Source: Aporhodopirellula rubra
GTDB lineage: Bacteria > Planctomycetota > Planctomycetia > Pirellulales > Pirellulaceae
Assembly: GCF_014192335.1 (NCBI RefSeq)
Contig: NZ_JACHXU010000017.1
Location: 1 to 64,000 of the forward strand
Direction of reading: 5' to 3'
DNA: 64,000 bases
Each line of letters opens with the position of its first letter. Position 1 is the first letter of the stretch. This document shows positions 7,270-15,450 of the stretch, piece after piece. Position numbers and translations under genes: made by a program. Under the pieces are notes generated by a model. That model was not told the origin of the DNA. It saw only the letters and a program-made list of their open reading frames with translations, and ran no database searches.

Positions 7270-8649
7270 ATGCCAGCGAAACGTAAATCGAAAGACTACA
7301 TCCCGGTGACAGTGCCGTTTTCGGCGGAATCTCCGTCGGCCAAGGCTAGCCGTGCTGGAGACCTTGATGAGAAATCAACAATTGAGATTTCTGATTGGGC
7401 GAATCGCGTCGCATGGACTGATCGTATGTTGAACGCACTGTCCGTAGGAGTGCGAGGAGGTAAATGGCATGCCTTTATTGACAAGGTGTACCGTGAGCTG
7501 AACCTGTTCGTGTCGGCCCGCAAGGTTGTCGGCAAGAAGGGAGCAGCGGGAGTGGATCGGCAAAGCACCGAGGATTTCAGCGAACAGGAAATCGCTGAGA
7601 TCAAGCAACTGTATGAACAGCTGCGAACCGGCACCTATCGCCCACAGGCGGTACGTCGGGTGCAAATTCTTAAACCGGGCAGCAAACAAACGCGGCCTTT
7701 GGGAATTCCAACGGTTCGAGACCGCGTCGTGCAAACGGCGTTGGTCAACGTCATTGAACCAATCTTCGACAACGAGTTCCATGAACGAAGCTTCGGCTTC
7801 CGCCATGGCCGCAGCTGTCATGATGCACTGCGAGTGGTCGAAGAGTTATTGGAGACCGGTCATGTCTTTGTGGTCGATGCTGACCTGCAAAGTTACTTCG
7901 ACACGATTCCGAAAGACCGCTTGCTGGCGTTGGTCAGCGAGAAGATTTCGGATCGCCGGGTATTGGATCTGGTGAAGCGATTCTTGGACCAATCGGTCCT
8001 GGAGGAACTTCGCGAGTGGACGCCTGAGAGTGGCGTACCGCAAGGGGCTGTACTTTCCCCGCTGTTGTCCAATCTGTACCTCAACGAGCTGGACCACCGG
8101 ATGGCCGATCTGGGCTACGAAATGGTTCGCTACGCCGACGACTTTGTGATCCTGTGTCGTAGTCAGGAGCAAGCGGAGTTGGCCCTTGAGGAAGTCAAAC
8201 GCTTCGTCTGTGAAGCCGGTTTGACGCTGCACCCCGAGAAGACGCACATCGTTGACAGTCGGGCCAAGAGTTTTGACTTTCTTGGTTATTCGTTCCGCGG
8301 GAAGCTTCGCTTTCCGCGAGCGAAGAGTCACCGAAAGATGGTTGACACGATTCGACGGTTAACGTCCCGGAAGAGCGGCCAATCGCTAGAAGCGACGATC
8401 GTCCAGATCAATCGCGTGACGGTGGGTTGGTTCAGTTACTTTCGTCACTGTACGTGGAACATCTTTGACAAGTACGACGGGATGGTTCGCAAACGACTGC
8501 GGCGTCAGCTCTTGAAGCGTCATCGACGCAATCCTGAGCGGCTGTGTCGCACGCATCGTTGGCCCAATGCCTACTTCAGCGAGCGAGGCTATCGAAGTCT
8601 GCGTTTAGCCCACTCAGCTTACGTTCAATCCCTCGAGGGGACCCACTGA
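7270..8649 (+). CDS. ltrA: Group II intron reverse transcriptase/maturase
   Basis: 459 residues inside intron domain IV. RT blocks in order: GAAGVDRQS, RPLGIPTVRDRVVQTAL, FGFRHGRSCHDAL, VVDADLQSYFDTIPKDRLL, SGVPQGAVLSPLLSNLYLNELD, and MVRYADDFVILC with the catalytic YADD, then LHPEKTHIV and FDFLGY. The thumb/X maturase region follows (INRVTVGWFSYFR, then the basic LRRQLLKRHRR). There is no HNH endonuclease domain after X, so target-primed insertion would depend on replication-fork DNA or single-stranded sites. The frame is intact and the intron could be mobile. It splices its own intron RNA and reverse transcribes it. Confidence 0.93.
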   Translation: MPAKRKSKDYIPVTVPFSAESPSAKASRAGDLDEKSTIEISDWANRVAWTDRMLNALSVGVRGGKWHAFIDKVYRELNLFVSARKVVGKKGAAGVDRQSTEDFSEQEIAEIKQLYEQLRTGTYRPQAVRRVQILKPGSKQTRPLGIPTVRDRVVQTALVNVIEPIFDNEFHERSFGFRHGRSCHDALRVVEELLETGHVFVVDADLQSYFDTIPKDRLLALVSEKISDRRVLDLVKRFLDQSVLEELREWTPESGVPQGAVLSPLLSNLYLNELDHRMADLGYEMVRYADDFVILCRSQEQAELALEEVKRFVCEAGLTLHPEKTHIVDSRAKSFDFLGYSFRGKLRFPRAKSHRKMVDTIRRLTSRKSGQSLEATIVQINRVTVGWFSYFRHCTWNIFDKYDGMVRKRLRRQLLKRHRRNPERLCRTHRWPNAYFSERGYRSLRLAHSAYVQSLEGTH

Positions 8650-8654
8650 CTGGA

Positions 8655-8687
8655 GAGCCGTGTGCGGGAGAACCGCACGCACGGTTC
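8655..8687 (+). ncRNA. Group II intron domain V hairpin
   Basis: GAGCCGTGTGCGG pairs with CCGCACGCACGGTTC across a GAGAA-type loop. The AGC catalytic triad is at 8656-8658. It lies 6 bp after the maturase stop and is the ribozyme active-site hairpin. Confidence 0.8.
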
Positions 8688-8755
8688 GGAGGGAGGGGAG
8701 TCCGGCTCAACCGGACTTCCCTACCCCTATCGGACGGACTGCACCGTATTGCACG

Positions 8756-8870
8756 CTGCTAGCCTGCGTGACGTATTGCAGGCTGCTAGCCTGCGATGGG
8801 TATTGTGGGTGGTTGCGTTGGTTGTGGTTGCGTTGGTTGTGGTTGCAGGCTGGCAGCCTGCACTACGGGG
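8756..8870. repeat. REP-like hairpins and 15-bp tandem repeat after the intron
   Basis: Hairpins GCAGGCTGCTAGCCTGC (8778-8794) and GCAGGCTGGCAGCCTGC (8845-8861) share the same arms. A partial third copy is at 8756-8769. Between them GGTTGCGTTGGTTGT is repeated at 8811-8825 and 8826-8840. No gene is seen in 8731-9021. Arms of this kind look like dispersed intergenic repeats. Confidence 0.6.
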
Positions 8871-9021
8871 CGTTGGCGAGCTTGTTGCCTTTTGTCAACG
8901 CGTGTGACTCGCGTGTTCTGAAAAAGAGACGTGCTGAAGAAACGAAGGTTCGCGAGATTTGCGATAGAAAAACGCTCGCAACTTTTTGATGTGATGTCGG
9001 TTCGCGATCGCTGATCGATGG

Positions 9022-9813
9022 CTATGCCAGTTTCGCGCCGTTGGGAACGGTTCGGTCGGGAACCGCCAGGATGACGCTGCCGTCGGTGAGATAGAAACCC
9101 ACGATCAGGAACTCGGACATGAACGGGCCGATTTGTTTGGCGGCGAAATTGACGACGCCAATCACTTGGCGACCGACTAGTTCTTCCGGCGTGTAGTTGG
9201 TCGTGACTTGCGCGCTCGTTCGTTTGGTTCCGATCTTCGATCCGAAATCCACGGTGACTTTGTAGGCTGGTTTTCTCGCTTCGGGGAACGCGTCGACTGC
9301 CGTGATCGTTCCGGCGCGGAGGTCGACGTTTTCAAAGTCGTCAAAGCTGATGATGCCGGATTCGGTCACGCGGCTGCCTAGCAACATGCCGATCACTTCA
9401 TCGACACGGCGTTCTCGCGTCTCGGCCATTTTCGCGGTCGCAATGCGGTGCACGACGCTGCGGCGTTTGCCGGTTGTCCATTGTTGCCACGCATCCATCG
9501 CCGCCTCGTTTGCCTCGAGTGCGAACTGCAGTTCTTTAGGGACGTCGACGAAATCCTGATCCGCGATATCGAAGCTGACGCTGACGGTATCTCCAGGCGA
9601 CGCACCGCAGAGTTTCTGCAGTTTCTTTGACACCATGAAATACCATTTGCCTTTGATTGGCATCAGCGCGCACTCGATTCGTATGCCGTTGACCTCGCCC
9701 TCGATGCGGAGACGTTTCGACTTCGTGAAATCAATCTTGGCAATGATTTGGGGTGGGACGCGAACCAGGTTTTCCTCGATTTCGGCGTTGAAGTGAAACG
9801 GGTAGTCGCTCAT
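9022..9813 (-). CDS. DUF1905/YdeI-like domain fused to CsaA-like tRNA-binding domain
   Basis: 263 residues. Residues 1-95 fit DUF1905 (NAEIEENLVRVPPQI, GKWYFMVSKKLQKL, GDTVSVSF). About 95-145 resemble the YdeI/OmpD-associated bacteriocin-protection helix region (WTTGKRRSVVHRIATAKMAETRERRV). From about 158 to the end is a CsaA/Trbp111-type OB-fold: FENVDLRAGTITAVDAFPEARKPAYK, DFGSKIGTKRTSAQVT, YTPEELVGRQVIGVVNF, KQIGPFMSEFL, PDRTVPNGAKLA. CsaA is known as a secretion-related chaperone and tRNA-binding protein. A fusion of the two is uncommon. It stands alone between the intron spacer and the FlgI-like gene. Confidence 0.82.
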   Translation of the reverse strand: MSDYPFHFNAEIEENLVRVPPQIIAKIDFTKSKRLRIEGEVNGIRIECALMPIKGKWYFMVSKKLQKLCGASPGDTVSVSFDIADQDFVDVPKELQFALEANEAAMDAWQQWTTGKRRSVVHRIATAKMAETRERRVDEVIGMLLGSRVTESGIISFDDFENVDLRAGTITAVDAFPEARKPAYKVTVDFGSKIGTKRTSAQVTTNYTPEELVGRQVIGVVNFAAKQIGPFMSEFLIVGFYLTDGSVILAVPDRTVPNGAKLA

Positions 9814-10124
9814 GGTGAAATGACTCGTTGGGGCGAAGGCTGCGATTGATTGGGCGGATGCGTGGGACGCCTTGCCTTCGATGGCAACTGCGTCATGGGG
9901 GACCTAGTAAATCGATTCGTGTGTCCAAACTCCCCGCAGGTTCCGCAGTTTGCCTCGTCGCGGTGGGGTGAGTGGTGAGCGGGTTGCATCGTGGCGGCGA
10001 ACCGCATGATGACGCCGGACCAGATATGGGCTCAAGGGCAGATGATCTTGTGTTGAAGCCTGCGATTTGGCTAGCTCTAGCAAATCTTTGATGATAACGA
10101 CCGAGAATTATCCCTCCCGCCCCA

Positions 10125-11861
10125 ATGAACTGCGTCATGTCTCGATTCCCAACTCTCCTTGTCTGCAGAGCGGTATTGTGTTTTGGGATGTTGCTTTCCG
10201 GCGGTTGTGCATCGTGGCTCAATCGAGGCGACCAAGACGAGAGCCAGCGTTTTGAGAAGCTGTTGAAGGTGCCTGATCCACCGGATTTGATCCGCGAAGC
10301 CGCGATTCCACACGGGCTTCAAGAGATTCGCGTCGATGGCGTTGCGGTGGTGAACCAGTTGGCCGGAACGGGTGGCCCTGCCTTGCCGTCGAGTTTCCGC
10401 GACCGATTGCTCGAGGAAATGAAGCGTAATGAAGTCTCCGAACCTAATGAATATCTCGAACGCGACGACAATGCGTTGGTGCAAGTTCGCGGTTTGATCC
10501 GCCCGGGGGCACGCCGTGGTGATTCGATCGATCTGCAAATCCTGACACCTCCCAAAACGGAAGCAACGAACCTTCATGGTGGTTGGTTGTTGGACACGCG
10601 ACTGCGGCACCAACAGGTGCTCAACAACTCCGTTCGCAGCAGTGATGTGCTCGCGATCGGAACCGGTCCGGTGCTGACGCGTGGGGATTTCGACGGCACC
10701 GATGATGTTACGTTGCAAGTTTCCGGACGTATCTTATCGGGCGGCTTGGTTCAATCGGACCGCAAGCTCGGTTTGGTTTTGCGTCCAAAGTTTCAGCACG
10801 TCAAAATGGCGAAGGCGATTGCCGAAGCGATCAACCGCCGCTTTTACTTCTTTGACGGCACGACACGGCGTGGAATCGCCAATGCCGTGGAGGACGACTT
10901 CATCGAGATCGACGTTCATCCTCGCTATCGTCAGCACGAAGAGCGGTTGATGGAGGTGGTGCGAGCGATCACGGTGGCACCGGAATCGAGTAACACACAA
11001 GCACGTTTGGTTGAATTGGCGGCGAAGTTGCGTGTTCCTGAAAATGCGGCCGATGCGGCGTTACAACTCGAGGCGATCGGCGAGGGGGCCATTCCGACGT
11101 TGGTCGAAGCGACGTCGATGCCGAATCCTGAATTGCGGTTTTATGCCGCCGAAGCGCTTGCGTATTTGGATCGAAACGAAGCGATCGAACCGTTACTCGC
11201 GGGAATTCGCGCCGAGCCAGCCTTTCGGTCTCCATCGCTGTCCGCGTTGCTCGGTTTGCAACATGCGTCCGCGGTATCGGCGCTCCAGCAATTGCTAGAC
11301 GAAGACAGCCTCGAAACTCGCTACGGTGCGATGACAGTCTTGCGTGACCGTAAAGACGCTCGTGCTTCGTTGGGTGGTGAAAACCTGAAGGGCCAGTTCC
11401 GTCTGTATCAAATCAAATCAAACGGTCCGCCTGCGGTGATCGTCTCGTTGACCCGCAAACCAGAAGTGGTGTTGATGGGCGAGGTTTCGCCGTTGGAATT
11501 GTCATCGTTCTTTATCGGTCCTGCGGGATTGGTTGTACGTCGGTTGAAGCCCGGTGAGAGCGCGGAGTCGATTCCCGGTGGTGGTGCGGCACGGTTGCGA
11601 ATTAGTCGGTTCCGTCCCGGTCGTCCGGACGCGTTTGCGGAAGTGGATGCGACTCTCGCGGGTTTGGTCCGTGGGATTGCCGAAGTCGGTGGTGGCTATG
11701 GCGATGCTGTCGCGACCCTGAGGATGGCCAAGGAGCAAGGCGTCCTGGTCGATCAGCTCGCGTTTGATCCGTTGCCGAAGTCTCGCCGCAAGTACTATCG
11801 CGACGAAGATGGATCCGGCGAAGAAGATGAATCGGATGAGGACGACGTGAAGGCACTCTAG
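10125..11861 (+). CDS. FlgI (flagellar P-ring)-like lipoprotein with HEAT-like repeats
   Basis: 578 residues. A signal peptide ends in the lipobox LLSGGC, so the protein is probably a lipoprotein. Residues about 60-280 show the FlgI pattern: VDGVAVVNQLAGTGG, NALVQVRGLIRPGARRGDSIDLQIL, TNLHGGWLLDTRLR, IGTGPVLTRGDFDG, SDRKLGLVLRPKF, AKAIAEAINRRF. Residues about 285-420 are HEAT-like (AADAALQLEAIGEGAIPTLVEA, LRFYAAEALAYLDRNEAIEPLL). The C-terminus is acidic. No flagellar genes lie nearby, so it may not build a flagellum; similar lone FlgI-like proteins are known in planctomycetes. The start could also be the ATG at 10137. Confidence 0.7.
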   Translation: MNCVMSRFPTLLVCRAVLCFGMLLSGGCASWLNRGDQDESQRFEKLLKVPDPPDLIREAAIPHGLQEIRVDGVAVVNQLAGTGGPALPSSFRDRLLEEMKRNEVSEPNEYLERDDNALVQVRGLIRPGARRGDSIDLQILTPPKTEATNLHGGWLLDTRLRHQQVLNNSVRSSDVLAIGTGPVLTRGDFDGTDDVTLQVSGRILSGGLVQSDRKLGLVLRPKFQHVKMAKAIAEAINRRFYFFDGTTRRGIANAVEDDFIEIDVHPRYRQHEERLMEVVRAITVAPESSNTQARLVELAAKLRVPENAADAALQLEAIGEGAIPTLVEATSMPNPELRFYAAEALAYLDRNEAIEPLLAGIRAEPAFRSPSLSALLGLQHASAVSALQQLLDEDSLETRYGAMTVLRDRKDARASLGGENLKGQFRLYQIKSNGPPAVIVSLTRKPEVVLMGEVSPLELSSFFIGPAGLVVRRLKPGESAESIPGGGAARLRISRFRPGRPDAFAEVDATLAGLVRGIAEVGGGYGDAVATLRMAKEQGVLVDQLAFDPLPKSRRKYYRDEDGSGEEDESDEDDVKAL

Positions 11862-12356
11862 TCTTCGTCGAGAGGTCGCCTGGTTTTGAGCGGGTATCCG
11901 AGCTGTGATTGCGATGTCGCCATGTGGTCTGATTGATGTTGAATCTTTCAGCCGCCACCATCCCTGCGGGCGTTTCCTTCTCAACCACGTTCATATAATA
12001 GGCGGGATGGGCTTCCGGCCTGTCGTTGCTGAATCACCAGTGTGGATGGCGTTCCCGTTCATCGGGGGCCGCGCAAGTGTTTCGTCTGATCGATCGGGAA
12101 TCGCGATGACGGCGGAGGCCTACCGTAAAGGTGCTCGCGAGGTTCATTGCGGTGCATTTCAAGCGGAATTGCAGGCTAATCCCTCCACTGCGTTCGTCGT
12201 TGATGCTAATGCCCGGGCGTCCCTGTACTCGCACGTATCCTGTGGCAGAGGATAGAATGCGTCCTCAGGACGGGAGCGGCGTGCGTTGATGCGTTGGTCC
12301 TGTCGACGCGTCCGGACGTCCGCATCGGCGGGCAATACGTTGTTGGGTTGTAGACG
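11862..12356. other. Intergenic stretch, no gene supported
   Basis: 495 bp between the FlgI-like gene and the DUF6384-like gene. Open frames exist on both strands but lack recognisable composition, starts or motifs. No clear terminator or promoter was identified. Confidence 0.5.
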
Positions 12357-12773
12357 ATGAACAAGAGTGCTCAGGCTCAAGCGCCGCCACCGCTGTCGAC
12401 CAGTGAACTCAATCGCATGCGGGCGCAGACGAAGTTGCCCGGCGAGGACATGACGATCGCGGAGACGCTGCGCGTGATGGACGTGGCCCGCGAAATGCGT
12501 GAGCAGCGGGAAACGGCGGAAGAGATGTTTCGCCACGACGAGGTCCGCGTTCGGCTCCGCGAAAAGCTGATGCGAACGGCGGCCTTGTCGGGAGATCGCG
12601 TCACGGAGGCGGAAATTGACGCGGCGATCGATCAATATTTGGCAAATTTGCATACTTACGAATCTCCCAAGCCCGGATTTAAGAAATTTCTGGCCTATTG
12701 CTGGATCTGGCGGTATCGAATTTCCGCGGCCGCGATTGCCGCGGGTGCCGCTGGGGCGTGGTTTTTCTTTTGA
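12357..12773 (+). CDS. DUF6384-like protein with C-terminal membrane anchor
   Basis: 138 residues. An N-terminal polar region is followed by a helical segment (MTIAETLRVMDVAREMREQRE, then FRHDEVRVRLREKLMRTAALSG), a motif EAEIDAAIDQYLANLHTY, and a C-terminal transmembrane helix (ISAAAIAAGAAGAWFFF) ending at the last residue. This layout matches small proteins annotated as DUF6384. It lies 51 bp upstream of the large coiled-coil gene in the same direction, and the two probably form an operon. It may be a tail-anchored partner of that protein; function unknown. Confidence 0.65.
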   Translation: MNKSAQAQAPPPLSTSELNRMRAQTKLPGEDMTIAETLRVMDVAREMREQRETAEEMFRHDEVRVRLREKLMRTAALSGDRVTEAEIDAAIDQYLANLHTYESPKPGFKKFLAYCWIWRYRISAAAIAAGAAGAWFFF

Positions 12774-12824
12774 TTCCCAACTTGCCGCCTGTTTCCAAAC
12801 GACTCCTTTCGCCGCCGATCTTTC

Positions 12825-14258
12825 ATGCCGATCCCTGGACCACTTGTTTATCGCCAACTCATTTCCGCGTACGACGAAACCGCCGCTCGCATCGAGCGGT
12901 TGCGTGGTCAGATGGGGCAAATCGAACAGGAGCGTGACAAGCTCGAGGATGACCGCGATCAAACGCTGTCGAAACTCGCCGAGCACTACCTGCCTGACCT
13001 GTCGCCTGAATCCGTTCAGCAAACATGGGTGTCGGTGCGTCCGACGATGCGTGAAATCCTTTTGCGAAAGGAAAATCGTGTCCGCGAATTACGCGAAGAA
13101 CTGAGCGACGAGGACCACCTCCGCAATCGTTTGGAAGAAGATCTCCAACGCGTTAACCAACGGCTCGACGAGGCGGAGCAAAAGCAATCCGAAATCGCGA
13201 CGCAGGTCGAAGAGTATTTAGCCGAGCAACCTGAATTCGTTGATCTGTCCAACCGTGCCGGACAAGCGGAACTCGCGTTGCAGCGAGCGGAATCCAATCT
13301 CGACGAAATCAGCCAGGACGCCGCTCGCAAATTGCCAGCCTACAACGAATGCAAACTGTTTTCGTATTTGAAAGATCGCGACTTTGGCACGCCGGAGTAC
13401 GCTCATCGCGGGTTCACCCGTCGGATGGATCGTATGGTCGCGAAGTACGTTGGCTACAACGAAGCGAAGCGAAACTTTGATTACTTAACCAACACCCCCG
13501 CTGCGATGAGAAAGATTATCGCGGAAGATCGTTTGGCGTTGGGGACCGTGTTGACCGAATTGCAGGACAGCCGAGACCGGGCGGCGAAACAGTTCGGTTT
13601 GATGGCTCAGATCCAAGCCGTCGAATCGCTGACGAAGGAACGTGAGTCCGCATTGGCGGCGTTGGACGCGGCGGCGACGGAGTGCGAATCAACGATGGTG
13701 GAACTCAATGAACTCGAAGACCCCCGTTGTCAATACTATCGGGAAGCGATCGATTTGTTTCGGCGGATGTTGGCCGACACCCAGTCGAGTGAACTGCGTC
13801 AGGCTGCACGCCGCACTCCGGAATTGACGGACGATCAGATTGTGGCGTCGCTGCGCGGTATCGAATCGCAGCTCGATCGGAACGATTTGACCACTTCTCG
13901 GCACCATGACGAATTGCGACAGGGGCAGGAAGTGCACCAAGCGGTCGGGCGTCTGACGCAGCGGTTTCGGGCGTCGGGGTTTGACCGCAGTCGTTGTCAA
14001 TTTTCGGATGCGTTGGACATTGGGGCATCGCTCGACCGGGTGCGCAGCGTTCGCGATGTGGACGAGTTATGGGGGGCCATTCGACGCAATCAAAGTTGGG
14101 GGCCAACGACGATGGATAAAATCACGTCGGTGGCCACCCACCCGATGACGCAGGTGATGATCAACGCCATGGCTCACGCGGCCGCGGGAGCGATGAGCGA
14201 ACACGCACGACGTGCCGGTCGCCGCACGGGCCGGCGTCCGGGACAACGCGGTTGGTAA
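12825..14258 (+). CDS. Large coiled-coil protein of unknown function
   Basis: 477 residues, highly charged. Long heptad-rich helices are seen at about 10-50, 80-165 (RVRELREELSDEDHLRNRL, QRVNQRLDEAEQKQSEI) and 260-310. A conserved-looking central segment (CKLFSYLKDRDFGTPEYAH, then MVAKYVGYNEAKRNFDYL) lies between the coils. The C-terminus is small-residue rich (MINAMAHAAAGAM) with an Arg-rich tail. No catalytic motif or signal peptide. It follows the DUF6384-like membrane protein and is probably co-transcribed; a structural or scaffold role is only a guess. Confidence 0.7.
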   Translation: MPIPGPLVYRQLISAYDETAARIERLRGQMGQIEQERDKLEDDRDQTLSKLAEHYLPDLSPESVQQTWVSVRPTMREILLRKENRVRELREELSDEDHLRNRLEEDLQRVNQRLDEAEQKQSEIATQVEEYLAEQPEFVDLSNRAGQAELALQRAESNLDEISQDAARKLPAYNECKLFSYLKDRDFGTPEYAHRGFTRRMDRMVAKYVGYNEAKRNFDYLTNTPAAMRKIIAEDRLALGTVLTELQDSRDRAAKQFGLMAQIQAVESLTKERESALAALDAAATECESTMVELNELEDPRCQYYREAIDLFRRMLADTQSSELRQAARRTPELTDDQIVASLRGIESQLDRNDLTTSRHHDELRQGQEVHQAVGRLTQRFRASGFDRSRCQFSDALDIGASLDRVRSVRDVDELWGAIRRNQSWGPTTMDKITSVATHPMTQVMINAMAHAAAGAMSEHARRAGRRTGRRPGQRGW

Positions 14259-14542
14259 CGAAGTCGGGTAAACGACACAGGGATGCGACGCTACGGGGGG
14301 ATGCGGGCTGAAAAGACGTGGGTTGGCGAAATTTTCCGAAAACTGCTCTTGCGGTCACTTCGCTCCAGTAGCGATATGCGGAGACATCAAACCAACGTCC
14401 GCCAAGAAATTACGTATGAGCGTGGAGTGCGATCATGCCGTTTCGTAAATCAGCCTCAATTTTGAACCCGCACAGGGAGCATTCATTGAATACCCATCGC
14501 CCATTCGCCAACCCAACTCCGTCACGTGGACGCCACGCAACG

Positions 14543-14971
14543 ATGCTCTCTCGCATCTGCGTCGTTCTCTTCGTGACAGTCGGTTTTTCGCTCACCAACG
14601 TGGGCTCCGTCGCGGCTCAGGGTTCGGAACCGTCTGCGTTTCAAAAGCTGAATCCGATGAACTGGAAAGTTCCTTCTTTCCGTTTGCCGAATTTCCTGGT
14701 CGGTCACGACGATCAAGATCGCATCGTTGAACGCAAAAACGGGTTGGTGACGGACGTGAAAACAACGGCATCACGTTCGTGGCAAAAGACGAAAGAGACC
14801 TTCAACCCGGCTCGTTTGAACCCCATGAATCTCTTTGCCAGTTCAGCTACCGAGCCCGCCACGGAGAAGAAACCAGGATTCTTCAGCTCGCTATTGTCAC
14901 CTGCTGCACCGGAGCCCGAAGAACGCGTCGCGACGGTCAACGACTGGCTCGGTCAGGAACGGCCTAAGTAG
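14543..14971 (+). CDS. Small secreted protein, unknown
   Basis: 142 residues from the ATG at 14543, chosen because it starts a clear signal peptide (MLSRICVVLFVTVGFSLTNVGSVAA with cleavage before QGSE). An upstream frame to 14435 would bury it. The mature part has two similar segments, FQKLNPMNWKVPSFRLPNF and FNPARLNPMNLFASS, both with LNPMN, and ends in VNDWLGQERPK. No known family recognised. A terminator follows at 14998. Confidence 0.65.
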   Translation: MLSRICVVLFVTVGFSLTNVGSVAAQGSEPSAFQKLNPMNWKVPSFRLPNFLVGHDDQDRIVERKNGLVTDVKTTASRSWQKTKETFNPARLNPMNLFASSATEPATEKKPGFFSSLLSPAAPEPEERVATVNDWLGQERPK

Positions 14972-14997
14972 TCGCCGCGACATTACGAATACACTGC

Positions 14998-15054
14998 ACC
15001 CGACGGGTTCGGCGAGAGACTAACCCTCTTTCTCGTCAGCACGTCGGGTTTTTT
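14998..15054 (+). terminator. Rho-independent terminator
   Basis: ACCCGACG (14998-15005) pairs with CGTCGGGT (15042-15049), with inner pairing GCGAGAGA against TCTCGT, followed by TTTTTT. It ends the small secreted gene. Confidence 0.7.
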
Positions 15055-15450
15055 CGTGCGCGCTCAGTACCAACGGGCAATTCAACGTGACGTTCGTTGC
15101 GGGGCTGGTGCTCGCGTTAGCTGACATCGTTCGGATGCCGTTTCCACCGAGAACCGGTATCTGGGTCGTTCATTGGCGGATGTCGCTGGATGGCACAATC
15201 CGCAGGATCGTTACAGAGAGTTCGGGTGACCGGGAATTTGCGATCAGATTGATAACAAGAGGCAAATCTTATCTAGATTCGTGCCCGCGAATCGGTAGTA
15301 GCTCATTTTTGTAACCTAGTTTTTCAACAGGATTGAAGAGCCACTAGTATCAACGGTTGGTGCGACCGCTCCCGTCAAATCGGGTCCTAACGCGGTAGAG
15401 GTTCGGAACCCTTACTGTATGAACTTCCTTCAACTGCTGAATATGTTGTC
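15055..15450. other. Intergenic stretch upstream of the FHA-EAL gene
   Basis: 396 bp between the terminator and the FHA-EAL start. No gene is supported. It presumably carries the promoter of the downstream gene, but no confident -35/-10 pair was found. Confidence 0.5.

Larger units (their letters stand above)
6768..8730 (+). mobile_element. Group II intron (ribozyme with internal maturase)
   Basis: The 5' end is GTGCGCC at 6768, matching the GTGYG consensus, and the following GCAAAGGCGATTGAATAGTC stretch resembles domain I starts of bacterial introns. Domain V is 8655-8687, a 33-nt hairpin beginning GAGCCGTGTGCGG and ending CACGGTTC. Domain VI follows (CCGGCTCAACCGG) and the 3' end is CTACCCCTAT at 8730. 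The triad in domain V is AGC. Length 1963 bp. The 5' exon ends in a perfect palindrome (6743-6765) plus TA. Insertion straight after a hairpin is typical of class C introns, but the AGC triad is not, so the class is left open. Confidence 0.85.

Noticed and set aside
8811..8840. Two 15-bp tandem repeats considered as CRISPR
   Set aside because: Only two adjacent copies with no spacers, and no cas genes in the window.
11905..12255. Plus-strand 116-codon frame between the FlgI-like and DUF6384-like genes
   Set aside because: No recognised domain, no RBS and mixed composition; cannot be supported.
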